Source: Stanieria sp964562685
Lineage (GTDB): Bacteria; Cyanobacteriota; Cyanobacteriia; Cyanobacteriales; Xenococcaceae
Direction of reading: 5' to 3'
DNA length: 64,000 nt
NCBI GenBank assembly: GCA_964562685.1
Contig: CAZLUP010000019.1
Span: forward strand, 1-64,000
A program made the translations under genes and the position numbers. The notes under the pieces are model-generated. The model made no database searches, was not told the origin of the DNA, and saw nothing but the letters and a program-made list of their open reading frames with translations. This document shows positions 37,001 to 45,874 of the stretch, one piece after another (within the stretch, counting starts at the first letter, position 1; every line of letters starts with the position of its first letter).

Positions 37001-38635
37001 TAATGTTTGATCAGTTACAACTATCTCAGTCGCTTCCAAGCGATCGCTCAAGGCTGTGGCAGGGAAGTTAGGATCTAAAGGTAAGTATGCTCCTCCTGCT
37101 TTAAGAATTCCTAACAGCGCGACAATTGCTAGATGAGATTTTTCTAAGTACAAGCCTACTAAAACTTCAGGTTTAACACCTCGTTGGCGTAGATAGGAAG
37201 CTAGCTGATTGGCTTGTTGGTTGAGTTGAGCATAAGTTAACTGTTTCTCTTCAAAGATAATAGCGATGTGATCGGGTGTTTTTTCTACCTGCGCTTCAAA
37301 CAGTTGGTGAATACATCGATCTTGAGGATAGTCTTGTTGAGTTTGATTGAATTCGTAGAGTAGCTTATGGCGATCGCTTGAAGTAAGGAGATTTAATCGA
37401 TCTATTCTGGTAGTAGGAGTTTGAACTGCATCTGCTAACAGGGTTTGAAATTGTTGAGCAATTGCCGCAATGCTTTGTGGAGAGAAATAGTTGCGATCGT
37501 AATTAATTTCTAGCCGTAATGTATCGTGAAGAATAGCGGATAGTTTAAGTTTAAATTTTTCAATACAACTGCATTGTTTTACCAGAGTAAATGATACTTC
37601 TCCTGTATTTCTGGGAGTGAGAAATTCTTGAAACTCAAAACCGATAGGAAAAGCGAATTCCTCTTCTGGTACAAAATAATCTTGCCATTCTCGAACTGAT
37701 TCTAAAGTCTGTTTAGTTAGTTCTAAAACTTCAGTAAAAGTTAGCTCTGGTGTGAAATCACTCTTAATTGGCAGCCAGGTAGCCAATAATCCCATAATTA
37801 AGTGCATTTCTTCATATTCTCGGCGATCGCATTCCATCCCAATTACTAAATTTTGTGCTTCTGTAATCCGCCAGATCAATATTTGCCAACAGGCTAATAA
37901 AATTAATTCAGTGGAAGTTTGATACTTTTGAGCAATTGTTTCTAGTTGAGTGGTTAACTCTGAAGAAATCGCTAATTCTAAACTCTTAATCACCATTGGT
38001 GATGAGTTGTCAGACTGATGCTCTCCAGGTAATCTTACGAAGGGAAGTTGTTGTTGCTGCCAAAATTGTTGTGCTGTTTCAGCATCTTCATCTGTCAGTA
38101 ATTCATTTTGCCATTCAGAAAATTGAACGTACTGTACAACTTCATCCTCTGAGAGATCTAGAGAGTTAGAATAACCATCAACAATCTCGTTAAACAGATT
38201 CTTCAACGTCCAGCGATCGCCACATAAAGTAGGTAAAGAAATTAGTAAGATGTAGCTATTTGTTGCCACTTGGCATAAAACTAACCGTAAGATTGGCTCG
38301 CTTTCTAGGTTATATTCTTGCTTTCTAGCTAACTCAAACAACTCCTCAAGATTGAATTCGCGATCGCTCAACTGTTTTTCTTTCCAACCAAAGGAATTGC
38401 GCTCGCTGATAGTCATTACTGGCAATTTAACACCAGATAAACGACAAAAGTTTGTCCGCAAAATTTGATGACGAGCGACAATTTGTTCAACAACTTGCTT
38501 TAATCTAGTTGGCTGTAAATTACCTTCAATCGCGATCGCAGCTTGAGTTACATAGCTCCCATCATTTTGTTGTAACAACCACAGTCTTTGTTGTTGAGGT
38601 GAAAGCTGAAAGCTTTGAAGAGTTGGAGTTGGCAT
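34094..38635 (-). CDS. NRPS: interface-like C*, A (Asp-like), PCP, C-terminal C domain
   Basis: A 1513-residue protein. The N-terminal condensation-family domain has PTLCGDR (135-141) in place of HHxxxDG, so it probably cannot condense. The A domain reads D-L-T-S-I-G-H-V-G, close to the Asp code. The carrier motif is GGDS with Ser989. A second C domain of a different subtype (start IEDIYELTPIQKGILFHSL, motif RHFIVADG with His1197) closes the protein. Its first-half sequence parallels the terminal NRPS at 19,441, so the two Asp modules are paralogues. The C-terminal C domain is followed, one gene later, by a protein that lacks an active C domain, which suggests hand-over. Confidence 0.9.
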   Translation of the reverse strand: MPTPTLQSFQLSPQQQRLWLLQQNDGSYVTQAAIAIEGNLQPTRLKQVVEQIVARHQILRTNFCRLSGVKLPVMTISERNSFGWKEKQLSDREFNLEELFELARKQEYNLESEPILRLVLCQVATNSYILLISLPTLCGDRWTLKNLFNEIVDGYSNSLDLSEDEVVQYVQFSEWQNELLTDEDAETAQQFWQQQQLPFVRLPGEHQSDNSSPMVIKSLELAISSELTTQLETIAQKYQTSTELILLACWQILIWRITEAQNLVIGMECDRREYEEMHLIMGLLATWLPIKSDFTPELTFTEVLELTKQTLESVREWQDYFVPEEEFAFPIGFEFQEFLTPRNTGEVSFTLVKQCSCIEKFKLKLSAILHDTLRLEINYDRNYFSPQSIAAIAQQFQTLLADAVQTPTTRIDRLNLLTSSDRHKLLYEFNQTQQDYPQDRCIHQLFEAQVEKTPDHIAIIFEEKQLTYAQLNQQANQLASYLRQRGVKPEVLVGLYLEKSHLAIVALLGILKAGGAYLPLDPNFPATALSDRLEATEIVVTDQTLASNLTQFTKEIICLDADWEKIENQSNANLPNETNRENLAYVLFTSGSTGKPKGVAIEHQQLLNYYYAISERINLAEHQSFALVSSLTADLGNTMIFPALLTGGCLHIISPEIATNPEAFADYCDRFSIDCLKIVPSHLNALLSAAELQKILPKQCLILGGEALSWQLVDKIRQYQPDCQIFNHYGPTETTVGVCTFAVTNETTVSPSETVPLGKAIANTQIYLLDRNLQPVPIGVPGEIYIGGLQVSRGYLNQPQLTKEKFIPNPLLGVGAIRELLYKTGDKARYLPDGNLEFLGRIDHQVKIRGYRIELGEIEATLQQHPNIKDGIATVTTDKSGTKRLVAYVVPQPQQQLSDADIHDFLQQRLPDYMVPGIFVQLKTLPLTPNGKIDRQALPEPERVTSQSEKEFVPPRNPTEAILADIWATVLEIERVSIHDNFFELGGDSILSIQIVAKVNQAGLQATPKQIFEYPTVASLAAQITTKKTEQEIEVTPQEENNYEPLLLELKDKIAPNLLESIEDIYELTPIQKGILFHSLYDSENGLYLFQATFTLKTLLDRNAFEQAWQQVVQRHTILRTGFYWEDVERPLQVVYKQVTVPFEYHDWRGVEQQPEQMNSFLESDRSDSFDLAQPCPMRLTLFRLAEDIYELVWTRHFIVADGWSAPLLLNEVVQIYLSICNKRELSLAPSTPFRSYINWFQKQNPSKAEQFWRTMLKGIKTPTPLDNLYGCDQPEPEYEDRQIALSPDMSNALNEFAKQNHLTLNTLIQATWAILLSYYSSQTEVVYGCTVSGRPPELDGVESIAGMLLNTLPVRVKVDPNETILPWLKQLQNLLVEIRQYEYSPLVEVKAWSEIPPNSSLFESIVVFENLPEPESLREDKREIEITDFNTFYKINYPITVVVVPVFPLLVGINYDFNVVARSTIDAILTHFEILLDFIVNHPDRCLKDISLLTEKQKQTIARLEQQVIFNF

Positions 38636-38676
38636 AAAGTTAAAATCCTAGATAGTCAGTAAAGAGTAGGCAGAAA

Positions 38677-38704
38677 GTAGAGACGTAACATGTTACGTCT
38701 GTAC
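38677..38704. repeat. 28-nt palindrome in the gap between two NRPS genes
   Basis: GTAGAGACGTAACA followed by TGTTACGTCTGTAC, then ACAAAAGTAAAAAGTTA. It is a sister of the copy at 16,950. It lies in the 81-base gap just where a fused hydroxylase domain would follow the preceding NRPS. Confidence 0.75.
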
Positions 38705-38716
38705 AAAAGTAAAAAG

Positions 38717-41700
38717 TTAATAGTTTTGTTTTATTGCTTTAAATTTATTTAATTTAGAAAGTTTTTTCCGTTGTTTTGCTTGATTTAATTCTTCTAGCTC
38801 CTGATCGCTCAACATTTTGAGGGTATTGATGCGAGCATCCGGTGTTTCTGTCACGCTGTTGAGTAAATTTTGGAAGTGAGTAGACAAACTGGTAATCGTA
38901 GTTTGGGCAAACAAATCCGCGTTGTATTGCCATTCCCCTTCAATTCCAACTTCAGTTTCTTTCAAAAACAAAGCCAAATCGAATCTGGTGGTGGTATCTT
39001 CTACTTCCCTCAGTGTTAAACTCAATCCTGGTAGCTCAAACACAGGCATCGGAGTATTTTGCATTACCAATAACACCTGAAACAGAGGCGGAGTATAACT
39101 TAAATATCTTTGGGGTTGTAAAGCTTTAACCAAGCGATCAAAAGGTAAATCTTGATGAGCATAAGCTCCTAAAGTTACTTGGCGTACTCTTTGTAATAAC
39201 TCTGTAAAAGAAGGATTACCGCTTAAATCTGTTCTTAAAACCAATAAATTGACAAAGAAACCAATTAAAGGTTCGATTTCCGAGCAGTTACGATTGGCTA
39301 CATCCGTACCGACTACAATGTCATCCTGATTGGTGTAGCGTTGAAGTAACACCTGTAAAACTGCTAACACAGTCATAAACAAACTCACTCCTTCCCGACG
39401 AGATAATTGCCCCACTGCTTGGGATAACTCGACAGGAATTAAAAAAGTTTCTAGCGCACTGGGGTTAGTAGTAACTTCTTGTCTAGGACGAGTAGTAGGT
39501 AAGTTTAAGACAGAAAGATTATGGCTTAATTGTCTCTCCCAATAATTCAACTGAGTTGCTAAAAACTCTCCCTGTAATAATTGCCGTTGCCACACAGCAA
39601 AATCTGCATACTGAATTGCTAACTCTGGTAGGGGATTTGGTTGATTATTAACAAAAGCTGTATAAAGTGCCGAAAGTTCTTGAATAAATACCCCTGTTGA
39701 CCAAGCATCGGAGATAATATGATGCATGGTAAGTAACAACAGATGTTGATTAGTCTCCAGTCGGAAGAGATTAAGTCTAAATAAAGGAGCTTGGCTTAAA
39801 TCAAATACTTGTTGGGTATAAACTTGGATTAGTTGTTTGATTTCCGTATCCTGTTCCGTTGGCGATAACTTTTGTAAAGGTGAGATCGCTAAATTAATCT
39901 TTAACTCAGAAGTAATTTTTTGTTTTGGTTGCCCATCAACCACAGTAAAACTTGTTCGTAATACCTCATGTCTTTTGACAATTTCGTTGATGCTTGCTGT
40001 AAGTGCCTCTAGGTTGAGTTCACCTTTAAGTTCTAAAATACTAGAGCCATTATAGGCATAGGATTCTGGTTCTAATTGAGCCAAAAACCACAGTCTTTGT
40101 TGGGCAAAAGATAAAGGTAAATCTTGATCTCTAGCTACAGGTTGAATGGGTGGTATTTCTTGAGCAACACTATTTTCTAGTTGATTAGCTAATTGAGCAA
40201 CAGTTGGATACTCAAACAAATAACGTAGAGGTAACTCAACCGATAAACTTTGACGAATTTTAGAAACAACTTGAGTAGCTAGTAGAGAATGTCCCCCCAA
40301 TTCAAAGAAATTATCATCAATACCTACTTGGGGAACGTTCAGAATTTCTTGCCAAATTTTAGCTAAAGTTTCCTCTGTAGCATTACGAGGAGCAAGATAT
40401 TGAGTGGTAGTGGAAGCAAAATCAGGTATGGGTAAAGAATTGCGATCAATCTTGCCATTGGGAGTTAAAGGAAACGCCTTCAATTGTACCCAAGCAGAAG
40501 GAATCATATATTCTGGTAATTTAGATTTGAGGAAATCCCTTAGTTTTATTGGTTCTAATTTTTCTTCAGCAAGATAATAAGCAACTAATTTTTTATCTCC
40601 AGTGGTATCCTCGTGAGCAATTACTACACAATCTTTAATAGCTGGATGTCTGGCGATAACCGCATCTATTTCCCCTAATTCCAGCCTAAAACCTCTGATT
40701 TTAACTTGATTGTCAATTCTGCCGAGATATTCGATACTGCCATCGGGCAACCATCGCCCCTGATCTCCTGTTTTATAAAGTAAATCTGTCTCTACTCCTG
40801 GTAATGGTTTAGCTGTTTCAGGAAACGGATTGGGAACAAAACTAGCTGCGGTTTTCTCTTCATTGCGCCAATATCCGATTCCTACTCCATAACCTGAGAC
40901 ACAAATTTCTCCTGCTACTCCAATTGGTAATAGTTGTAAGTTTCGGTCTAAGATGTAGAGGTTTAAGTTGGCTAGAGGTTTACCAATTGAAACACTTCTT
41001 TGATTTGCTGGTAGGGGTTGAGTAATAATTTCTTGAGTAATGTCATCCGAAGCTTCCGAAGGACCATAGGCATTAACTACAGGAATGTTAGGGTATAAGT
41101 TGAGCCATTCATTGACTAAATCGACTGAAACTGATTCTCCTGTTACCATCAGCCATTGCAGAGATGATAATTGTCTTTGATTTGGAGATAAATCAGCTAG
41201 ATAATTGATTAAACTTCTAAGTACTATTGGTACTAATTCCACCAGGGTAATCTGGCTTTGTTGAATGATTTGAAATAAGAATTCTGGATTACAAACAGTT
41301 TCAGTATTGATGATGACGGTTTTACCACCAATGAGAATCGGCGCGAGGAATTGCCAAACGGAAATATCGGATGAGGCGGGCGCACTTTGTAGGAAGGTTA
41401 AATCTGAATTTAATTGAAGGGCATCGTATTGGGCATAGATATGATTAATTGCGCCACCATGTCTAATCATCGCTCCTTTGGGCATTCCTGTTGAACCAGA
41501 GGTATAAATCGTGTATGCTGGTTCAACTCCTGTAAGAAGAAGTTCTAAATTGTCGGTCGGTAATGTTTGAAAATTTTCTGTAGTGTAGATTGTAGCTGTT
41601 TGAGGGATGGAAACGTCAGAACAATTCCAACTATTTACCGAGACAACATATTTTAAATCAGGACAATTTTCTAAAATACTAGCAGAATTCTTGAGACATA

Positions 41701-43528
41701 AATCATCACTCAGTACAATCCTACTTGCACTATTGCTAAGTAGATAGGCAATTCTTTCTGGTGGATAAGTGTGATCGATGGGAACATAAACTCCACCTGC
41801 TTTTAATATTGCTAGGATAGCGATCGCAAAATGAACACTTTTTTCCTGCCAAATACTAACCAATTCTCCTGGTTGTAAATTTAAACTTTGCAGTAATCTT
41901 GCTAGTTGGTTGGCTTTAGCATTCAGTTCGCGATAAGTTAATTGAGACTGCCGATCAATTACTGCAATTGCTTCGGGAGTTTTGGCTACTTGAGCCTCAA
42001 ATAATTGATCTATGGTTTGGTTGACAGGATAATCTCGATTATTATCATTAAATTCAAACAATAATTGCTGTTTTTCTGCTTCAGTTAACAGATTAATTTG
42101 AGATAGATGCAAATCGGGATTGACAACCGCATTTTCCAACAGGGTTTGATAATGAAGTAACATTTTATTGATCTGCTCAACCCCAAAGCGGTCACAATTA
42201 TATTCACAGCAAACCTCTAAACCACTTTCTCTATCTTTAATTTCTAGGGTAAGATCGAATAGTGCCATGCCATTATCGATCGCGACTTCTTTTACAGTTA
42301 ACCCTGGTAGTTCTAAATCGGCACTTGGCAAATTATGCAAAATAAACATCACCTGAAATAAAGGCGACTGACTAGTATTTCTTTCGGGATGTAAATGAGC
42401 AACTAATTTTTCAAAGGGTAAATCTTGATTAGAATAAGCTTCAAGAGCTACTCGTTTAACTTGTTGGAGTAACTCAACAAAAGTTGGATCGCCTGATAAA
42501 TCGCTTCTTAGTACTAACGTATTGATAAAAAGACCGATCACATCTTCTAATTCTGGGCGGTTTCGATTAGCGGTCACAGAACCGACTAAAATATCTTCTA
42601 AAGCGGTATAGCGAGATAACAGAACTTTAAATGCTGCTAACAACAACATAAACAAAGTTACATTTTGTTGTTGACTTAAAGTTTTCAGTGCCTGACTTAG
42701 TTGTGGCAATAATAAAATTGATTCCCTTGCACCTCGGCAAGAATTTACTTTGCTGGTTTTGATTTGCTGATTAAGAGTAGGAAGTTCTAGGTTAAGCAAA
42801 CTACCACTTAATTGTTTCTCCCAGTAATTCAGTTGAGTTGCATATATCTGATCTGGTAACTGTTTTTCCCACCAAGCAAAGTCTGCATATTGAATCGATA
42901 ATTCTGGTAGAGGTGATGGTTTTCCTTCCAGGAAAGCTTGATAAAGAGTAACTACTTCGCGGATAAAAATACCCATAGACCAACCATCACAGATGATATG
43001 ATTAACTACCAGTAGCAAAAGATATTCTTGTTGCGATATCTGATACAATTTCAGGCGAAATAACGGAAAATCGGATAAATTAAAAGGTATTTGCGCATCT
43101 TGAGTAGCTAAAGCGATCGCTCTAGCTTCAGGGTTTGATTGCTCCTCGATTTCTACAACAGGCAAAGTTACCCATTGAAGAGGAACAATTTGAGCAACTG
43201 GTTTTCCATCTTTGGTGATAAACTTACTACGCAGAACTTGATGACGTTGAAGAACTTGATTAAAGCTTTTTTCTAATAATGAAATATCAAGAGAACCTGT
43301 TAGCTTAAAAAGATTAATTTCATTGTATAAAGGAAGTTCTGGCTGTAACTGCTGAAGAATCCAGAGTCTCTCTTGAGCGTAAGACAAAGTCGTCTCATCA
43401 GATTTTTTTTGAGGCTTAATTTCTGTTTGTGATTTTAAATTATTTAACTTTCTTTGATGAAGACGACGTTCTAATAAAGCTTTTTGTTCTGGAGAAAGTG
43501 CAGCTATTCTTTCAGATATATTACTCAT
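38717..43528 (-). CDS. NRPS: C, A (Dab-like), PCP, C
   Basis: A 1603-residue protein. The first C domain has NHIICDG (catalytic His177). The A domain code reads D-I-W-I-M-T-A-D-D, similar to the Dab-like domain at 29,885. Carrier Ser is 1081. The last C domain has HHIISDA from His1269. The C-terminal tail ends SKLNKFKAIKQNY, which resembles the linker SKFNKFLKVKPKA that precedes the fused hydroxylase at 24,072. This protein therefore stops where its paralogue acquires, or retains, the hydroxylase. ATG 43528 (MSNISERIAALSPEQK) is a typical NRPS start and is preferred over one 16 codons upstream. It follows the sulfotransferase. Confidence 0.9.
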   Translation of the reverse strand: MSNISERIAALSPEQKALLERRLHQRKLNNLKSQTEIKPQKKSDETTLSYAQERLWILQQLQPELPLYNEINLFKLTGSLDISLLEKSFNQVLQRHQVLRSKFITKDGKPVAQIVPLQWVTLPVVEIEEQSNPEARAIALATQDAQIPFNLSDFPLFRLKLYQISQQEYLLLLVVNHIICDGWSMGIFIREVVTLYQAFLEGKPSPLPELSIQYADFAWWEKQLPDQIYATQLNYWEKQLSGSLLNLELPTLNQQIKTSKVNSCRGARESILLLPQLSQALKTLSQQQNVTLFMLLLAAFKVLLSRYTALEDILVGSVTANRNRPELEDVIGLFINTLVLRSDLSGDPTFVELLQQVKRVALEAYSNQDLPFEKLVAHLHPERNTSQSPLFQVMFILHNLPSADLELPGLTVKEVAIDNGMALFDLTLEIKDRESGLEVCCEYNCDRFGVEQINKMLLHYQTLLENAVVNPDLHLSQINLLTEAEKQQLLFEFNDNNRDYPVNQTIDQLFEAQVAKTPEAIAVIDRQSQLTYRELNAKANQLARLLQSLNLQPGELVSIWQEKSVHFAIAILAILKAGGVYVPIDHTYPPERIAYLLSNSASRIVLSDDLCLKNSASILENCPDLKYVVSVNSWNCSDVSIPQTATIYTTENFQTLPTDNLELLLTGVEPAYTIYTSGSTGMPKGAMIRHGGAINHIYAQYDALQLNSDLTFLQSAPASSDISVWQFLAPILIGGKTVIINTETVCNPEFLFQIIQQSQITLVELVPIVLRSLINYLADLSPNQRQLSSLQWLMVTGESVSVDLVNEWLNLYPNIPVVNAYGPSEASDDITQEIITQPLPANQRSVSIGKPLANLNLYILDRNLQLLPIGVAGEICVSGYGVGIGYWRNEEKTAASFVPNPFPETAKPLPGVETDLLYKTGDQGRWLPDGSIEYLGRIDNQVKIRGFRLELGEIDAVIARHPAIKDCVVIAHEDTTGDKKLVAYYLAEEKLEPIKLRDFLKSKLPEYMIPSAWVQLKAFPLTPNGKIDRNSLPIPDFASTTTQYLAPRNATEETLAKIWQEILNVPQVGIDDNFFELGGHSLLATQVVSKIRQSLSVELPLRYLFEYPTVAQLANQLENSVAQEIPPIQPVARDQDLPLSFAQQRLWFLAQLEPESYAYNGSSILELKGELNLEALTASINEIVKRHEVLRTSFTVVDGQPKQKITSELKINLAISPLQKLSPTEQDTEIKQLIQVYTQQVFDLSQAPLFRLNLFRLETNQHLLLLTMHHIISDAWSTGVFIQELSALYTAFVNNQPNPLPELAIQYADFAVWQRQLLQGEFLATQLNYWERQLSHNLSVLNLPTTRPRQEVTTNPSALETFLIPVELSQAVGQLSRREGVSLFMTVLAVLQVLLQRYTNQDDIVVGTDVANRNCSEIEPLIGFFVNLLVLRTDLSGNPSFTELLQRVRQVTLGAYAHQDLPFDRLVKALQPQRYLSYTPPLFQVLLVMQNTPMPVFELPGLSLTLREVEDTTTRFDLALFLKETEVGIEGEWQYNADLFAQTTITSLSTHFQNLLNSVTETPDARINTLKMLSDQELEELNQAKQRKKLSKLNKFKAIKQNY

Positions 43529-43585
43529 AACCAACTCAAGTTCAAATTTATCAACCAGACTTCCTTGAAAACACAATTGTGTAAC

Positions 43586-44527
43586 TTATGCTTCAAAAGA
43601 ATAACTCTGTAAAAAAGAAAAATTATCTATCATCTTTTTAACTAAATCAATTGACTCCAAATCCCAATCAATTTCATAACGACTTTTATGGGGAGATTTG
43701 TAAACAATACTGCTATAATCACTCAAATAATTAGGAGTAGTTTCTACCTCTAAAAATCGACAAATATCTATCAAGTATTGCTGAGGATTTTCTAAAAAAG
43801 CTTCATGGGAAAATTCAAGAAGATTGTCAGACTCGATTCGACTTTTTACCTCTGCGATCGCTTGACAAGCTAAAGAATAAAGTTCGATAGCAGTTTTTAA
43901 ATCTATTGCTTCACGAGTAGTAAAGGTTTTAATAACGTCGTAAGGATTTCTGGTTATATGAATAAATTTGATTGAAGTACCCAGTTTACTACTTAATAAA
44001 TTTAATAAATAAGGTTTTTGTTGCAAAATAGCAGTAGTTGTAGTAGAAAACTTATCCCCAATTACTTTTACTTTTCTTAATTCACCTTGCCATTGGTTAG
44101 GAACTAGATAAGAATATCCAGTAACTTCTCTCCCATTTTTTGCCTGAATTTTAGATTCTTCAATAATTAAAGAATAAATTTGTTTTTTACTAAAACCACT
44201 TTCAATTAAAGCCATTACATTTAACTCATCAGACATCACCATATCTGGATGAGCATCGATTAAAGAACCGATTAAACTATGACCAGTTCTACCGCAACCA
44301 ATAAAGGTACAGTAACTATTGATTTGGTCAAAATCTTGCCAATATTTTCTGTTTCGCCAAGCATAATAAGTAGATTTAACAGACAAAATAATTTTTTCTC
44401 TTAAACCAACAGCACAATCTTTCTCAATCAGATATTCATAAAATTCTTGAGTTTGAGGAGATAATGTTTCTAAAAGTTGTTGAAATTGAGATTGATTAAT
44501 TTCAGTTTCAGTTTGAAATTGTACCAT
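43586..44527 (-). CDS. PAPS-dependent sulfotransferase
   Basis: A 313-residue sulfotransferase. The 5'-phosphosulfate-binding loop is GCGRTGHSLIGSLIDAHP (residues 78-95), and the 3'-phosphate motif HITRNPYDVI follows at about 195. It would transfer sulfate from PAPS to a hydroxyl. It lies between the PKS, whose KR makes a beta-hydroxyl, and the next NRPS in the same direction, so the polyketide hydroxyl is a candidate acceptor. Sulfation is uncommon in described siderophores, so the target is uncertain. Confidence 0.8.
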   Translation of the reverse strand: MVQFQTETEINQSQFQQLLETLSPQTQEFYEYLIEKDCAVGLREKIILSVKSTYYAWRNRKYWQDFDQINSYCTFIGCGRTGHSLIGSLIDAHPDMVMSDELNVMALIESGFSKKQIYSLIIEESKIQAKNGREVTGYSYLVPNQWQGELRKVKVIGDKFSTTTTAILQQKPYLLNLLSSKLGTSIKFIHITRNPYDVIKTFTTREAIDLKTAIELYSLACQAIAEVKSRIESDNLLEFSHEAFLENPQQYLIDICRFLEVETTPNYLSDYSSIVYKSPHKSRYEIDWDLESIDLVKKMIDNFSFLQSYSFEA

Positions 44528-44655
44528 TAATACTTTTCCTTACTTTATTGTTAAATTGTTTTTAAAGTAATCCTCTAAAATTTGTGAACATAAGTTAGTG
44601 CCAAAAGGCAGAAGGTAGGTTCATATTTCTTATGAATGATTTAAAACTGCTATTT

Positions 44656-45738
44656 TTAAAAAAAACTTAAAGCTGAATATTGCCCGACCAATTGTTTACT
44701 TTGATATTCTTCTTTTAAATCTTTGAGTTTCGCTAGACTATCCATTACCGAAGTAAAATCTAAACCAAAATCAATCAAACAAGCAATTTCATCTACACCA
44801 ATTTTTTTGAGATGTTCGATTGTTTGACGACAAGTCTTCTTTGTCCCAATCATTACTCTTCCTTGAAGATAACGTTCAAAGGCAAAATCAAACAAACAAG
44901 TGCGATCGTCTTCAGTAAATGTGTCTGGATTGACAGGAAAATCAATTTTTTCAGCTAATTTTTCTACTAAACCAAAATGAGTTTTTATATAATTACAAAA
45001 AGGTTCTTTAACTTGATTTCTAATCGATTCTTCATCGTTCCCAATAAAGGTATGAAGCATTAAAGCTACTTTTCCCTGCTTGGGGTCGTAACCATGTTCC
45101 TGTAAAGAATTACGATAAAGAGCTATTTGTCTGGCTAAATTATTAGTTGTTTCATACAGTAAAGAAGTCAAAACATTTGCGCCAATTTTGCCTGCACCAA
45201 TAAAACTTTCATCAGCCCCACAAGTAATCCAAATTGGTACTTTTTTCTGTATCGGTCGAGGAAAAGTTTGAATTTCGACAGGTTTTCCCGTTCCTCCCAA
45301 AAATTGAACTTTTTCCCCTTGCCAAAGCTGTTTAAATACTTCTATTCCCTGCCACATCGCTTCTTTGCGGTTAGCATAATTACTTGGTTGCAGTAAAAAA
45401 TCATCTGCGTGCCAACCAGAAGCAAAAGAAATGCCCACTCTACCATGAGATAAATTATCTACTACTGCCCATTCTTCCGCAACCCTGACAGGATTTTGTA
45501 ACGGCATGACCACACTACCCGATCGCAGTTGAATTTTTTCAGTCACCATAGCTAAAGCAGCAGATATTACTGAAGGGTTGGGATAAAGTCCTCCAAATGG
45601 ATGAAAATGACGTTCTGGAGTCCAAATCGCTTTAAAACCGTGAATATCGCCATATTTAGCTGTTTCAAGTAACAGATTGTATTTATCCGTTCTCGTTGTC
45701 GATCCATCTCCAGAAAAGTATAGTAGGCTAAATTTCAT
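44656..45738 (-). CDS. Luciferase-like FMN-dependent monooxygenase (MupA/Atu3671 family)
   Basis: A 360-residue flavin monooxygenase of the bacterial-luciferase fold. Diagnostic motifs are FSLLYFSGDGST at the N-terminus, TPERHFHPFGGLYPNPSV, and VGISFASGWHADDF. This subfamily occurs mainly in NRPS/PKS clusters. It needs reduced FMN from a separate reductase, which is not in the window. It directly follows the PKS gene and may oxygenate the growing chain, for example by hydroxylation or Baeyer-Villiger-type insertion. The site is unknown. Confidence 0.85.
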   Translation of the reverse strand: MKFSLLYFSGDGSTTRTDKYNLLLETAKYGDIHGFKAIWTPERHFHPFGGLYPNPSVISAALAMVTEKIQLRSGSVVMPLQNPVRVAEEWAVVDNLSHGRVGISFASGWHADDFLLQPSNYANRKEAMWQGIEVFKQLWQGEKVQFLGGTGKPVEIQTFPRPIQKKVPIWITCGADESFIGAGKIGANVLTSLLYETTNNLARQIALYRNSLQEHGYDPKQGKVALMLHTFIGNDEESIRNQVKEPFCNYIKTHFGLVEKLAEKIDFPVNPDTFTEDDRTCLFDFAFERYLQGRVMIGTKKTCRQTIEHLKKIGVDEIACLIDFGLDFTSVMDSLAKLKDLKEEYQSKQLVGQYSALSFF

Positions 45739-45874
45739 CTCAGATCATGTCCTATCGAATCGTTATCTTATTGGTGAGGTACAAAACAGTGATCGATTGT
45801 GATATCTAATTTTCCAATTTTTTAAGAAAAAATCTCAGTAAACTGAAACAAAAAAAACACTTTTTTTAACTCAC

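Noticed and set aside
38717..43528. Epimerisation domain at the NRPS C-terminus
   Set aside because: The terminal domain starts LSFAQQRLWFLAQLEP and has HHIISDA, a condensation rather than an epimerase signature.
45739..45874. Separate promoter or gene between PKS and monooxygenase
   Set aside because: The 136-base gap holds only A/T-rich DNA with no identifiable signal; the genes are probably one operon.
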